Below, piece after piece: positions 26,886 to 35,352 of a stretch of 49,802 nt of DNA (the first letter of the stretch is position 1; the number at the start of each line of letters is the position of its first letter). The translations under genes and the position numbers were made by a program. The notes under the pieces are model-generated. The model saw only the letters and a list, made by a program, of their open reading frames with translations, made no database searches and was not told the DNA's origin. The stretch spans positions 1 to 49,802 of the forward strand of contig CAXQNK010000123.1 of the NCBI GenBank assembly GCA_964225175.1. Direction: 5' to 3'. This DNA is from WTJD01 sp964225175. Its GTDB lineage: Bacteria; Pseudomonadota; Gammaproteobacteria; Xanthomonadales; SZUA-36.

Positions 26886-27146
26886 TCAGCCGGTTGAGAG
26901 GCTCGTCACCAGGTCAACGTAGCGCTGCTTCGCCTCCTCCTGCCCGGTGCCCTTGAGTTTTTCCCAGGCATCGTATTTGGCGCCAGCAACGAAATCGAAA
27001 AATGGCGGACGCTCGCCGCTGATGTCGCCTTCCGAGCCCTGCTTGAAAAGGGCATATAGTTGCAGAAGTGTGTCGTTATCCGGCCGTTCTTCAAGTGATT
27101 TGACGGTTATTGCCGCCAATTCGAATTGTTCTTTCAGATCGCTCAC
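26886..27146 (-). CDS. Acyl-CoA-binding protein (ACBP)
   Basis: An 86-residue four-helix protein that binds long-chain acyl-CoA with high affinity. The family motif is clear: LLQLYALFKQGSEGD, then ERPPFFDFVAGAKYDAWEKLKG and EEAKQRYVDLV (the Tyr, Lys and Trp positions that hold the CoA and acyl chain are present). The GTG at 27146 is the start because AAGGAG precedes it and it gives the exact family length; an upstream ATG would add 16 residues that look random. In this place it would feed acyl-CoA to the reductase and to WS/DGAT. Confidence 0.94.
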   Translation of the reverse strand: MSDLKEQFELAAITVKSLEERPDNDTLLQLYALFKQGSEGDISGERPPFFDFVAGAKYDAWEKLKGTGQEEAKQRYVDLVTSLSTG

Positions 27147-27374
27147 AAAGTTCTCCTTGTCGCCTGGTCCGACGCAGTCGTCCCGCTCCCCCAATGGGTG
27201 GCCCAGATGACACGTTATCCCCAGCTTATGGACAGTGCAACATTCTGCGTGCGGGTGATTTTAGTCTGCCGGACGGATCATAGCCCTTGAGAGATCGGGA
27301 ATCTGATAATATCTTGCACCTGCGCAAACACGGGCAGTGCACTTTTAGCATTCGGAACGATCAGGAACGCCTCC
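27147..27374. promoter_or_regulatory. Divergent control region of the wax-ester genes
   Basis: A 228-base gap between ACBP-TetR (minus) and the acyl-CoA reductase (plus). GATAAT at 27305-27310 may be the -10 for the reductase. GTGCAA near 27233 and TTGCAC near 27314 form a distant inverted pair. I do not see a strong short palindrome, so the TetR operator is not located. Confidence 0.4.
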
Positions 27375-29360
27375 ATGAACTATTTCATTACCGGTGGCAC
27401 CGGCTTTATTGGTCATCATCTCATCAGTGAATTGCTGCTTCGAAAGAAAGGCAATATCTATGTCCTGGTTCGCTCAGGTTCCCGAAAGAAATTTGAGAAG
27501 CTCAGGAAAGAGTGGGGCAAATCGGCCAAGCGCGTGATTCCCATTACCGGAGACCTGACGCGTCCGATGTTGGGTGTCGCGCCAAAAAAGCGCCGGGAGC
27601 TGCAAGGCAAAATTCATCATGTGTACCATCTCGCCGCCGTTTATGACTTGATGGCTGATGCAAGTGAACAGGTTCATGTCAACGTTGAGGGCACCACCCA
27701 CGCGATCCGATTTGCGGCGGATATCGAGGCCAAGCGTTTTCATCATGTCAGCTCGATTGCGGCTGCCGGCCTGTATTCGGGTGTTTTCCGTGAAGACATG
27801 TTCGAGGAGGCACAAGGGCTCGAACATCCTTATTTTCGCACCAAGCATGATTCTGAGGCTGTGGTGCGCAAGGGTTGCAAGATCCCCTGGCGTGTCTATC
27901 GCCCCGGCATTGTCGTGGGTCACTCCGAAACCGGCGTGATCGATAAAATTGACGGACCGTATTATTTCTTCAAAATGATCCAGAAGATGCGCCGTATGAT
28001 GCCGTCGTGGATGCCGACGTTGGGCCTCGAAGGAGGACGCATCAATATCGTGCCCGTGGATTACGTGGTCAAAGCCATGTTCCATATTTCCCACAAGGGC
28101 GGGCTGGATGGTCGTTGTTTCCACCTCACCGACCCAAAACCCAAGCGAATCGGGGAGGTTCTGAATTTATTCGCGGACGCGGCCCATGCACCACAGATGC
28201 AGATGCGTGTGGATGCGCGACTGTTCAATTTCATTCCCACGGCGGTCAAGCAGGGGCTCGCTATGCTGCCGCCGGTCAAGCGAATCTCCCGGCAGGTGAT
28301 GAAGGATCTCGGCCTGCCTCCGGACATGTTTCAGTTCATCAATTATCCCACCAAGTTCGATAACAGGGACACAGAGCAGGCCCTGGCAGGAACGGGAATC
28401 AAAGTGCCTCGCCTGGAGGATTATGCCTGGCGGCTGTGGGACTACTGGGAGCGCCATCTCGACCCGGATCTGTTCATCGATCGGAGCCTCAGAGGTCATG
28501 TCGAGGATAAAGTGATTGTGATCACCGGGGCATCTTCAGGCATCGGCAAGGCGGCCGCATTGATGGCGGCCAATGCCGGCGCGCGAGTCATTCTCGTTGC
28601 TCGGGGCGCTGACAAACTCAAAGAGACGCTGCAGGAGATCAAGGCAGAGGGTGGTAAAGCTTGGTCCTATTCCTGTGACATCAGTGATCTCGAGGCCTGT
28701 GATCGCCTGATCGACCAGATCAACGCGGATCATGGTGGCATTGAAGTGCTGGTCAATAATGCCGGGCGCTCGATACGCCGCTCTATTGCGCTGTCCTACG
28801 ATCGTTTCCACGATTTTGAACGAACCATGCAGTTGAATTATTTCGGGAGCCTGCGGCTGATCATGCGCGCGTTGCCCGGCATGAGCGAGCGCCGTTCAGG
28901 GCACATCATCAATGTTTCGTCAATCGGTGTACTGAGCAATGCGCCACGATTTTCCGCCTATGTGGCTTCCAAGTCGGCGCTGGACGCCTTTTCGCGCTGC
29001 GCCTCTTCCGAGTTCAGCGATACGGGGATCGCATTTACGACGATCAACATGCCCCTGGTGCGCACTCCCATGATTGCGCCCACGAAGATCTATGACAATG
29101 TGCCGACAATTTCTCCGGAAGAGGCGGCAGATTTCATCCGCCACGCCATTATTTACCGTCCCCAGCGAATTGCGACGCGACTCGGCATTTTTGCACAGAT
29201 GCTGCACGCTATCGCCCCGAAGGTTTCAGAGATCGTGATGAACAGCGCATTCAGAATGTTCCCGGACTCGGCCGCAGCCCGCGGGCTGTCAGAGGATCAA
29301 CAGCATGCATCGCAGGAACAGATTGCGTTTGCGAGCATCATGCGTGGCATTCACTGGTGA
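27375..29360 (+). CDS. Two-domain fatty acyl-CoA reductase (alcohol-forming)
   Basis: A 661-residue enzyme that closely follows the Marinobacter fatty acyl-CoA reductase (Maqu_2507 type), which reduces acyl-CoA to fatty alcohol with NADPH. The N-terminal extended SDR domain has TGGTGFIG at 7-14 and the active Tyr/Lys in YFRTK (about 153-157). The C-terminal classical SDR domain has TGASSGIG (about 384-391), NNAG and YVASK (about 529-533). The C-terminal FASIMRGIHW is shared with the Marinobacter enzyme. The ATG follows a weak site (GGAACGCCTCC). It provides the alcohol used by WS/DGAT. Confidence 0.94.
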   Translation: MNYFITGGTGFIGHHLISELLLRKKGNIYVLVRSGSRKKFEKLRKEWGKSAKRVIPITGDLTRPMLGVAPKKRRELQGKIHHVYHLAAVYDLMADASEQVHVNVEGTTHAIRFAADIEAKRFHHVSSIAAAGLYSGVFREDMFEEAQGLEHPYFRTKHDSEAVVRKGCKIPWRVYRPGIVVGHSETGVIDKIDGPYYFFKMIQKMRRMMPSWMPTLGLEGGRINIVPVDYVVKAMFHISHKGGLDGRCFHLTDPKPKRIGEVLNLFADAAHAPQMQMRVDARLFNFIPTAVKQGLAMLPPVKRISRQVMKDLGLPPDMFQFINYPTKFDNRDTEQALAGTGIKVPRLEDYAWRLWDYWERHLDPDLFIDRSLRGHVEDKVIVITGASSGIGKAAALMAANAGARVILVARGADKLKETLQEIKAEGGKAWSYSCDISDLEACDRLIDQINADHGGIEVLVNNAGRSIRRSIALSYDRFHDFERTMQLNYFGSLRLIMRALPGMSERRSGHIINVSSIGVLSNAPRFSAYVASKSALDAFSRCASSEFSDTGIAFTTINMPLVRTPMIAPTKIYDNVPTISPEEAADFIRHAIIYRPQRIATRLGIFAQMLHAIAPKVSEIVMNSAFRMFPDSAAARGLSEDQQHASQEQIAFASIMRGIHW

Positions 29361-29393
29361 TATCTGTGGGGTAACCGGCTTTCAGCCGTTGAT

Positions 29394-30644
29394 TTACTTC
29401 CGATCACCGTGATCGGCGTGAGCGAGCTGCTCCTGCAGCGCTTCGAGCGTGCGAGACAGGCTGCGTGCGATGTCGGAATGATGCGCGGGCTCGCAACCAA
29501 TGCTGCGACGAAGCGTTCGGCTCTCGTCCTTGAGGCGCTCCTTTCTCAGGCGCAGGCCACGCTCGGCAAGAATGGGTTCGAGCAATTCCGCCTTGTTAAG
29601 CAGGTCTCGACGGGTAACCTGGTAGGCATGCTCGCTGAGCGCATTGCGGCTCGCGTAACTGAAAATGTTGGTGAAAAATATTTCTTCGTCCCAGGGGTCC
29701 GGTTCCAAGAGCACCAGGTCCGCATCCGGATGGGAGCTCCGATACTTCTGGAAGGCGACATTCATGCGAGACTGGATCATGGCACGGAATGTTTGAGACA
29801 GGATCAAGGGTAATCCGCCACCGATGAGTTGCCTCGCCTTGCCGGTCCCGTTCTCATTGCGGTGGTTGGCGCTGTAAGGCACTAGCGGGTTGACTGCCAG
29901 CAACATGTCCGCGCCTGCATCGAGCGCGGCTGAAGCGTGCAGGGTACGCCGCAGAGCGCCATCCACGTAGTGGTGACCATCGATTTCCACCGGCGGGTAA
30001 AGGCCCGGCAGAGCGGCGCTGGCCTGAACAGCACGTGAGATGCTGACATGCCGTTGGTTTTCGCTGCCAAAGCGAACTGCGGCGCCGCTATCGAGGTCAA
30101 CGGCAACGACGTACAGCTCACAGTCGAGATCGTCAAATTCATTGCCGTGCCCGGTGGTAGAAAAAGACTCTGCGAGGTAACGATGAATGGTTTCATTGTC
30201 AAAAACTCCGCTGGGTATCGCCTGGCCGAGATCACCAATGAGTTGTGACAAACCCGGATCGGAACGTTGCTTGATGATTCGCATGAGGCTGCGGGTCAGG
30301 ATTCCTGGGACTGATACCGCGCGTTCTATGTACTCTCGCCATGCAGGACGTAAAAACCGTTCAGGTTCGAACCGCAGGGAAGCGTGCTCAGCGCCCATGA
30401 ATATCCTACACAGCTCGGCTGCGGAGATGCCGTTAGCGAGGCTGGCCGCGAGAAATGCGCCTGCACTGACACCGACGTAGATTTCCAATTCATGAAGACT
30501 CAGCCCGTCAATGCTCTCATCCAGCGCCTGAAGGGCGCCCAGCTCATAGATTGCACCGACGGGTCCACCCCCAGCAATGGCCAGCCCAGTCTTGGATTTG
30601 CCGCTCGGCGGGATGGGGCTCGAGGCGTTGTGAATCGATAACAT
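29394..30644 (-). CDS. Patatin-like phospholipase
   Basis: A 416-residue lipid acyl hydrolase. The oxyanion loop GGGPVG (about residues 25-30), the nucleophile Ser60 in GVSAG, and the catalytic Asp in the DGALRRT motif (about residue 226) form the patatin Ser-Asp dyad. No clear signal peptide. It could release fatty acids from phospholipids or from stored neutral lipid; the substrate is not known. It is convergent with the acyl-CoA reductase. Confidence 0.92.
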   Translation of the reverse strand: MLSIHNASSPIPPSGKSKTGLAIAGGGPVGAIYELGALQALDESIDGLSLHELEIYVGVSAGAFLAASLANGISAAELCRIFMGAEHASLRFEPERFLRPAWREYIERAVSVPGILTRSLMRIIKQRSDPGLSQLIGDLGQAIPSGVFDNETIHRYLAESFSTTGHGNEFDDLDCELYVVAVDLDSGAAVRFGSENQRHVSISRAVQASAALPGLYPPVEIDGHHYVDGALRRTLHASAALDAGADMLLAVNPLVPYSANHRNENGTGKARQLIGGGLPLILSQTFRAMIQSRMNVAFQKYRSSHPDADLVLLEPDPWDEEIFFTNIFSYASRNALSEHAYQVTRRDLLNKAELLEPILAERGLRLRKERLKDESRTLRRSIGCEPAHHSDIARSLSRTLEALQEQLAHADHGDRK

Positions 30645-30940
30645 GAATGTCTCGCATGGGGGTCTGAGTTGATTTTAGACTTGCCCACCGCTGATGACCA
30701 GCACTGCGCGTCGCGTCGGCGCAAGCGCGCCGGATCAGCTCAACTTCAATCCCCGGGTCAAAGTTTAATTTCCTGAAACCACGCCGTATCCAAGCTGTTA
30801 GGATGAGCAGGACAGGCCCGGCACCGGCGTTTTGATCGCGAGGTCTCAGGCCTGGGGCGTCGAGAGTAAAACATGCGCCCAGATCGTGCGCAGGTTTCGA
30901 CGTGCCGCTCGGGCCAGATAGGTGTGCGAGATGGGAGTGG
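30645..30940. other. 296-base gap with no gene seen
   Basis: The region between the divergent patatin gene and the next gene contains no supportable open frame or clear terminator. It probably holds two divergent promoters, but I see no convincing hexamer pair. Confidence 0.5.
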
Positions 30941-31642
30941 CTTGAATTGAAACGCAATACTGGACGCCTGCGTACTGCGCTCGGGGAGAATCACGAATTC
31001 ACGCGCAGCATGCGTAATCCCGATTTTCCCCTGGCAACCCTGTTCACTCTACAACAGTGGCAACGCGACCGATTGGCCCGAACTTACTCGGATTTCGAAT
31101 CGGATCAGCGATATGCGCCTGCCTGTCGTTTTTTTCTCGATGAATTATATGGCGGGCGAGATTTCTCCAGGAGGGACCAGGATGTTTCCCAGGTGCTTCC
31201 CGTCATGGTTCGAATGATGCCGGATGAGCTGTTGGGGGTAGTGGCACAGGCTTTTGAGTTGCAGGCACTGAGCTTGGAGCTGGATACCGGTATGACCAAC
31301 GTGATGCTGCAACAGGGCTGGGTCGAGCTGGACAAGGTTCGGTACGGGGAGATTTATCGGCTGTTCGGCCACGAAGCAGATCGGCATCGGCAGATCGAAT
31401 GGACAATTGGGCTCGGCATTGCCTTGCAAGATTTTGTTCATCACCGATGGGTACGGTTGATGCTGCGGATGGTCAGAGGCCCGGCACGAGCGGCAGGCTT
31501 TGGTAAATTGCAGTCGTTTATTGAGCGTGGCTTCATGGCATTTCGCAACATGGGTGATGGTTCAGAGTTCATCGATGCCATTCATAGTCGCGAAAGCCGC
31601 ATCATGCTGAGTCTTCTGGCTGGCCGGGATGAGGTGTTGTAG
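30941..31642 (+). CDS. Helical protein of unknown function
   Basis: A protein of about 233 residues, largely helical, without signal peptide. A distinctive segment is FFLDELYGGRDFSRRDQDVSQVLP, shown here in two parts: FFLDELYGGRDF and SRRDQDVSQVLP. I recall this pattern in conserved gammaproteobacterial proteins without known function. It has a predicted membrane-associated helical middle part. The TTG at 30941 follows GGGAGTGG; other starts are TTG 30947, GTG 30902 and ATG 31010, so the N-terminus is uncertain. It lies between the patatin gene and the PHA-granule gene (convergent, 21 bases). The stop is TAG. Confidence 0.65.
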   Translation, partial: LELKRNTGRLRTALGENHEFTRSMRNPDFPLATLFTLQQWQRDRLARTYSDFESDQRYAPACRFFLDELYGGRDFSRRDQDVSQVLPVMVRMMPDELLGVVAQAFELQALSLELDTGMTNVMLQQGWVELDKVRYGEIYRLFGHEADRHRQIEWTIGLGIALQDFVHHRWVRLMLRMVRGPARAAGFGKLQSFIERGFMAFRNMGDGSEFIDAIHSRESRIMLSLLAGRDEVL

Positions 31643-31663
31643 CCGGGCTGAGCAGTCGCTGTC

Positions 31664-31951
31664 TCAGTCGAATCGGCAACCGAAATGTTCTGTCAGATAA
31701 CGCACAACCTCTTGTTCAATAGGGTGTTTGAGCATCATTAACATGAAGCCCAGGTGCGCCTTGATGTGGAGTTCATTCGCGGCCACAAGGATTTCCCCAT
31801 GAACGCCCGGGCGCTCGAAAAAAATGCAGTCTCCATCCCACTGGTACTGGATGCTGAATTTCCGGGCCAGATCGCGGGAAAGATCCTCAGCGGCCTCTCT
31901 GGCCTCCTCGTGAGCGAGCGCATGGTGAGCGTGAATATCTATGGTTGACAC
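31664..31951 (-). CDS. Polyhydroxyalkanoic acid system family protein
   Basis: A 95-residue protein of the PHA_gran_rgn family, found near PHA or storage-granule genes. The signature is an N-terminal IDIHAHHALAHEEAREAAE and a middle WDGDCIFFERPGVHGEILVA. The molecular function is not established. It lies at the end of the storage-lipid neighbourhood. Confidence 0.88.
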   Translation of the reverse strand: MSTIDIHAHHALAHEEAREAAEDLSRDLARKFSIQYQWDGDCIFFERPGVHGEILVAANELHIKAHLGFMLMMLKHPIEQEVVRYLTEHFGCRFD

Positions 31952-32061
31952 GGCAAACCTTTCAAATTGATTTCGTTAAAGGGTACACCGACCGAGGCCG
32001 GGTTCGCCACGTCCTCGTGCGCGGGCTGTCTGGCTGCTTACACCTTCGTCGTTCATACACG

Positions 32062-32067
32062 TACAAT
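32062..32067 (+). promoter_or_regulatory. Putative pheA -10 element
   Basis: TACAAT lies 43 bases before the pheA ATG; the -35 (TTACAC at 18 bases) is weak. No Phe-rich leader peptide and no attenuator hairpin are visible in the leader. Confidence 0.4.
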
Positions 32068-32110
32068 GCGCCATTCGAGATGGAGAACTTTTCCACACGC
32101 GGGGTTTGCG

Positions 32111-33244
32111 ATGAACAAGAACAAAAACAAGGATGCTCCGGCATTGGCCGAGGTCAGGGAGCAAATTGACCGACTGGATACTGAAATCCAGGCACTGATC
32201 AGTGAACGGGCGCGATTGGCGTTCAAGGTGGGAGAGTCCAAGGGCGCTCTGCCAAACGCGGTTGACTATTACCGGCCGGAAAGGGAGGCGCAGGTGTTGC
32301 GCCAGGTCCTCGCGCGTAATGAGGGGCCACTGAGCGACAATGAAATTCTGCGATTGTTCCGCGAGATCATGTCGGCCTGTCTGGCTCGTCAGGAGCCATT
32401 GAAAATTGCTTATCTCGGTCCAGAGGGCACATTCACGCAACAGGCAGTTCACCGCCACTTCGGCCATTCGGTGCAGTCATTGGGCCATGCCGCAATTGAA
32501 ACCGTTTTTGAGCAGGTGCAGGGCGCGGAGGCCGATTTTGGCGTTGTTCCGATAGAAAACTCCACACAGGGCATCGTGAGTCACACGCTGGATATGTTTC
32601 TGGACTGTGATCTCACCATCTGTGGCGAAGTAGAATTGCGGATTCATCACAACCTTCTGACCCACAGCAGTGGGTTGGCGACGATCGAGCGGGTCTACGC
32701 ACATCAGCAATCTCTGTCCCAATGCCGAAACTGGTTGCGGCGCAATTTGCCGAAGGCGGAATTGTTGCCGGTCAGCAGCAATGCCGAGGCTGCGAGAAGG
32801 GTTCGAAACGCACCCGAGGCAGCGGCGATTGCGAGCATGTCTGCGGCGCAAATTTATGGATTACCCGTTTTGTTTTCGTGCATCGAGGATAACCCGGATA
32901 ACAGAACCCGTTTCCTGGTCATAGGGCGGCACATCTTCTCGCCCTCCGGCGAGGACAAAACGACCTTGTTACTGACCGGAACCGAGGGTCCTGGCCTGCT
33001 GTATCAATTGCTGGAGCCGTTGGCGCGTTTCAAGATCAACATGAACAGGATTGAATCGCGGCCCTCGGGCACCGGGCGCTGGAAATACGTCTTTTTTGTG
33101 GATGTGGATGGTCATGCTGACGAGGAGCCACTGAATTCTGCGCTCAAGGCCCTCGAGGAGCAGGGCGGACAGGTGCGGGTGCTCGGCTCCTACCCGCGGG
33201 CTGTCGTGCCCAGAAATCCCGCTGAACCGGACGCGCCCGCCTGA
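32111..33244 (+). CDS. pheA: Chorismate mutase/prephenate dehydratase (P-protein)
   Basis: A 377-residue bifunctional enzyme making phenylpyruvate from chorismate. An AroQ-type chorismate mutase domain (about residues 12-92, LAEVREQIDRLDTEIQALIS) is followed by the prephenate dehydratase domain (IAYLGPEGTFTQQAV onwards) and an ACT domain with the phenylalanine-binding ESRPSG motif (about residue 312), so feedback control by phenylalanine is likely. The ATG at 32111 precedes MNKNKNKDAPALAEV. aroA follows after 7 bases. Confidence 0.96.
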   Translation: MNKNKNKDAPALAEVREQIDRLDTEIQALISERARLAFKVGESKGALPNAVDYYRPEREAQVLRQVLARNEGPLSDNEILRLFREIMSACLARQEPLKIAYLGPEGTFTQQAVHRHFGHSVQSLGHAAIETVFEQVQGAEADFGVVPIENSTQGIVSHTLDMFLDCDLTICGEVELRIHHNLLTHSSGLATIERVYAHQQSLSQCRNWLRRNLPKAELLPVSSNAEAARRVRNAPEAAAIASMSAAQIYGLPVLFSCIEDNPDNRTRFLVIGRHIFSPSGEDKTTLLLTGTEGPGLLYQLLEPLARFKINMNRIESRPSGTGRWKYVFFVDVDGHADEEPLNSALKALEEQGGQVRVLGSYPRAVVPRNPAEPDAPA

Positions 33245-33251
33245 TCGCCAC

Positions 33252-34541
33252 ATGGCTATTCAGGTTGAAACCGCCCGGCGGCCCTTGCAGGGTGCATTAA
33301 CTCCCCCGGGCGACAAATCCATCTCGCATAGAGCGCTGATTCTTGGGGGGTTGGCGCATGGCGAATCTGTGCTGGAAGGCCTGCTGGATGCGGCAGACAC
33401 GCGCGCGACCCGGCTGGCAATGGAACAACTCGGCGCGGTATTCACAGACACGCCTGATGGGGTTCGGGTCTCCGGTCTCGGCGGTCGGCTTTCTGCCCCG
33501 TCCGATGCACTGAACATGGGTAATTCCGGAACGGCGATGCGTCTGCTCGCTGGCGTTCTGGCGGGACAGTCATTCGATTCAACTCTGGTGGGTGATGCTT
33601 CCTTGAGCGCTCGACCCATGAACCGGGTCATCCGACCACTGACCGCGATGGGCGCCTCGATCAAGGCCACCGAGGTCGGAACTGCGCCTTTGCACATTCA
33701 CGGGCGTGAATTGCGCGCCATTGATTACGTGTCGTCCGTGGCTTCCGCGCAGATCAAATCATGCGTATTGCTTGCCGGATTGTATGCCAAGGGAGTAAGC
33801 CGCGTGCGCGAGCCGATGCTGAGCAGAGACCACACGGAGAAAATGCTGCCCTTGTTCGGGGTTGATCTGCCAGAACCGTGTGCGGTTGTGGGCGGTAGCG
33901 AGCTCCACGGATGCAGGGTTCGCGTGCCTTCTGATCCCTCGTCTGCTGCGTTTGCGGCCGCGGCCGGGCTGCTTGTCGAGGGCTCCAGGGTTCGCCTCAA
34001 CAACGTCGGCCTGAATGTCACGCGAACGGGTTTTTACCGAGCGCTTGAAGCGATGGGCGCCAATGTAAGTCAAAGCTCACGAAGTTTCTGGGGGCAAGAG
34101 CCTGTCGGCACACTGGAAATCAGTTACGTCTCAGACCTGCAGGGGATTGATCTGCCCGCCGAATGGATACCCTCGATGATTGATGAATTTCCCGTTCTGA
34201 TGGTGCTGGCAGCAGTGGCGCGCGGCACAACTCGGGTTCGGGGAGCGGAGGAGTTACGCGTGAAAGAGAGCGATCGCATCGATGTCATGTGCACGGCGTT
34301 GCGCGCATTGGGCGTCTCGGTGCGAGACTACCCTGATGGTTTCGATATCGAGGGGCCGGCCCAGTTCAGATCGGCGCGCGTGAGCGGGCACAATGACCAC
34401 CGCTGCGCGATGAGCCTTTCATTGCTGGGCATGGTCGTGCCCGGATCCATCACTGTCGAGGGCGCGGATTATATCGAGACCTCCTATCCAGGCTTCGTAC
34501 ATGACATGCAGTCCCTGGGCGCCCCGATACGCTCCCTGTGA
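33252..34541 (+). CDS. aroA: EPSP synthase
   Basis: A 429-residue shikimate enzyme that joins phosphoenolpyruvate to shikimate 3-phosphate. Typical segments are PPGDKSISHRALILGG (residues 18-33), LNMGNSGTAMRLLAG and EELRVKESDR near the C-terminal half, with HNDHRCAMSLSLLG before the end. It lies between pheA and cmk; hisC and tyrA, which separate these genes in Pseudomonas, are missing. The aroA stop overlaps the cmk GTG start. Confidence 0.97.
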   Translation: MAIQVETARRPLQGALTPPGDKSISHRALILGGLAHGESVLEGLLDAADTRATRLAMEQLGAVFTDTPDGVRVSGLGGRLSAPSDALNMGNSGTAMRLLAGVLAGQSFDSTLVGDASLSARPMNRVIRPLTAMGASIKATEVGTAPLHIHGRELRAIDYVSSVASAQIKSCVLLAGLYAKGVSRVREPMLSRDHTEKMLPLFGVDLPEPCAVVGGSELHGCRVRVPSDPSSAAFAAAAGLLVEGSRVRLNNVGLNVTRTGFYRALEAMGANVSQSSRSFWGQEPVGTLEISYVSDLQGIDLPAEWIPSMIDEFPVLMVLAAVARGTTRVRGAEELRVKESDRIDVMCTALRALGVSVRDYPDGFDIEGPAQFRSARVSGHNDHRCAMSLSLLGMVVPGSITVEGADYIETSYPGFVHDMQSLGAPIRSL

Positions 34542-35290
34542 AGCGGACGAAGATGAATTCATTGCCAGAACGACCGGTGCCCGTGATCACTATCGATGGT
34601 CCCGTAGGCTCGGGCAAGGGAACCATAGCGGCCTTACTGGCTAACCGGCTCGGTTGGAATTTGCTCGACAGTGGCGCTTTGTATCGCCTGGTCGCGATCG
34701 AGGCACTGGATGCCGGACTTGATCCGCAAGACGACCAAGGCCTGGGCGAACTCGCTTTCGGCCTGGATTGCGCCTTTGCAGTAGAGCATGGAGAGGTGGT
34801 CGCGAGGTTGAGAGGCGTGGACGTCAGCCGAAGGATGCGGAGCAATGAAGTGAGCATGATGGCATCATTGGTTGCCCGTTCGCCCCGGGTTCGCGAGGGG
34901 CTTTCGTCGCGGCAAAGAAGCTTTGCGAAAATGCCCGGGCTGGTTGCCGACGGTCGGGACATGGGAACCGTTGTTTTTCCGGATGCGCCGCTTAAATTTT
35001 ATCTCACGGCAAGTGTCGAGGCGCGGGCAGCGAGGAGATATAAGCAGTTGAAAGAAAAAGGGGAAAGTGTTAATCTCTCGCGCCTTTTCCGGGACATCGA
35101 AGCGCGTGACCAGCAGGACAAAAATCGCGCCGTCGCGCCACTCCGGCCGGCAGCGGATGCGGTCATTATCGATTCAACGGAACTGAGCGTTAAGGACGTG
35201 CTCGCTGCGGTGCTTGAAAAGGCCGATAAATACGTTGCAGCCCCCTTGACAGATAACAACTTGGAGCCATCTCAGGATGGTGAATTTTAA
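34538..35290 (+). CDS. cmk: Cytidylate kinase
   Basis: A 250-residue nucleotide kinase that phosphorylates CMP and dCMP. The P-loop GPVGSGKGT is at about residues 23-31, followed by LLDSGALYRLVA, a characteristic DGRDMGTVVFPDAPLKFYL and the lid region RDIEARDQQDKNR. The GTG at 34538 overlaps the aroA stop (GTGA); ATG 34553 is another possible start. The aroA-cmk-rpsA order is conserved in Gammaproteobacteria. Confidence 0.96.
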   Translation: MKRTKMNSLPERPVPVITIDGPVGSGKGTIAALLANRLGWNLLDSGALYRLVAIEALDAGLDPQDDQGLGELAFGLDCAFAVEHGEVVARLRGVDVSRRMRSNEVSMMASLVARSPRVREGLSSRQRSFAKMPGLVADGRDMGTVVFPDAPLKFYLTASVEARAARRYKQLKEKGESVNLSRLFRDIEARDQQDKNRAVAPLRPAADAVIIDSTELSVKDVLAAVLEKADKYVAAPLTDNNLEPSQDGEF

Positions 35291-35352
35291 CCGGCGCAAG
35301 CCGACTAACCTGGGTGGGTGCGGTCGAACCGTTGCCCGTGAGTATTAAACCA

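Noticed and set aside
31952..32110. Phenylalanine attenuator before pheA
   Set aside because: No run of Phe codons in a short leader peptide and no terminator-antiterminator hairpins.
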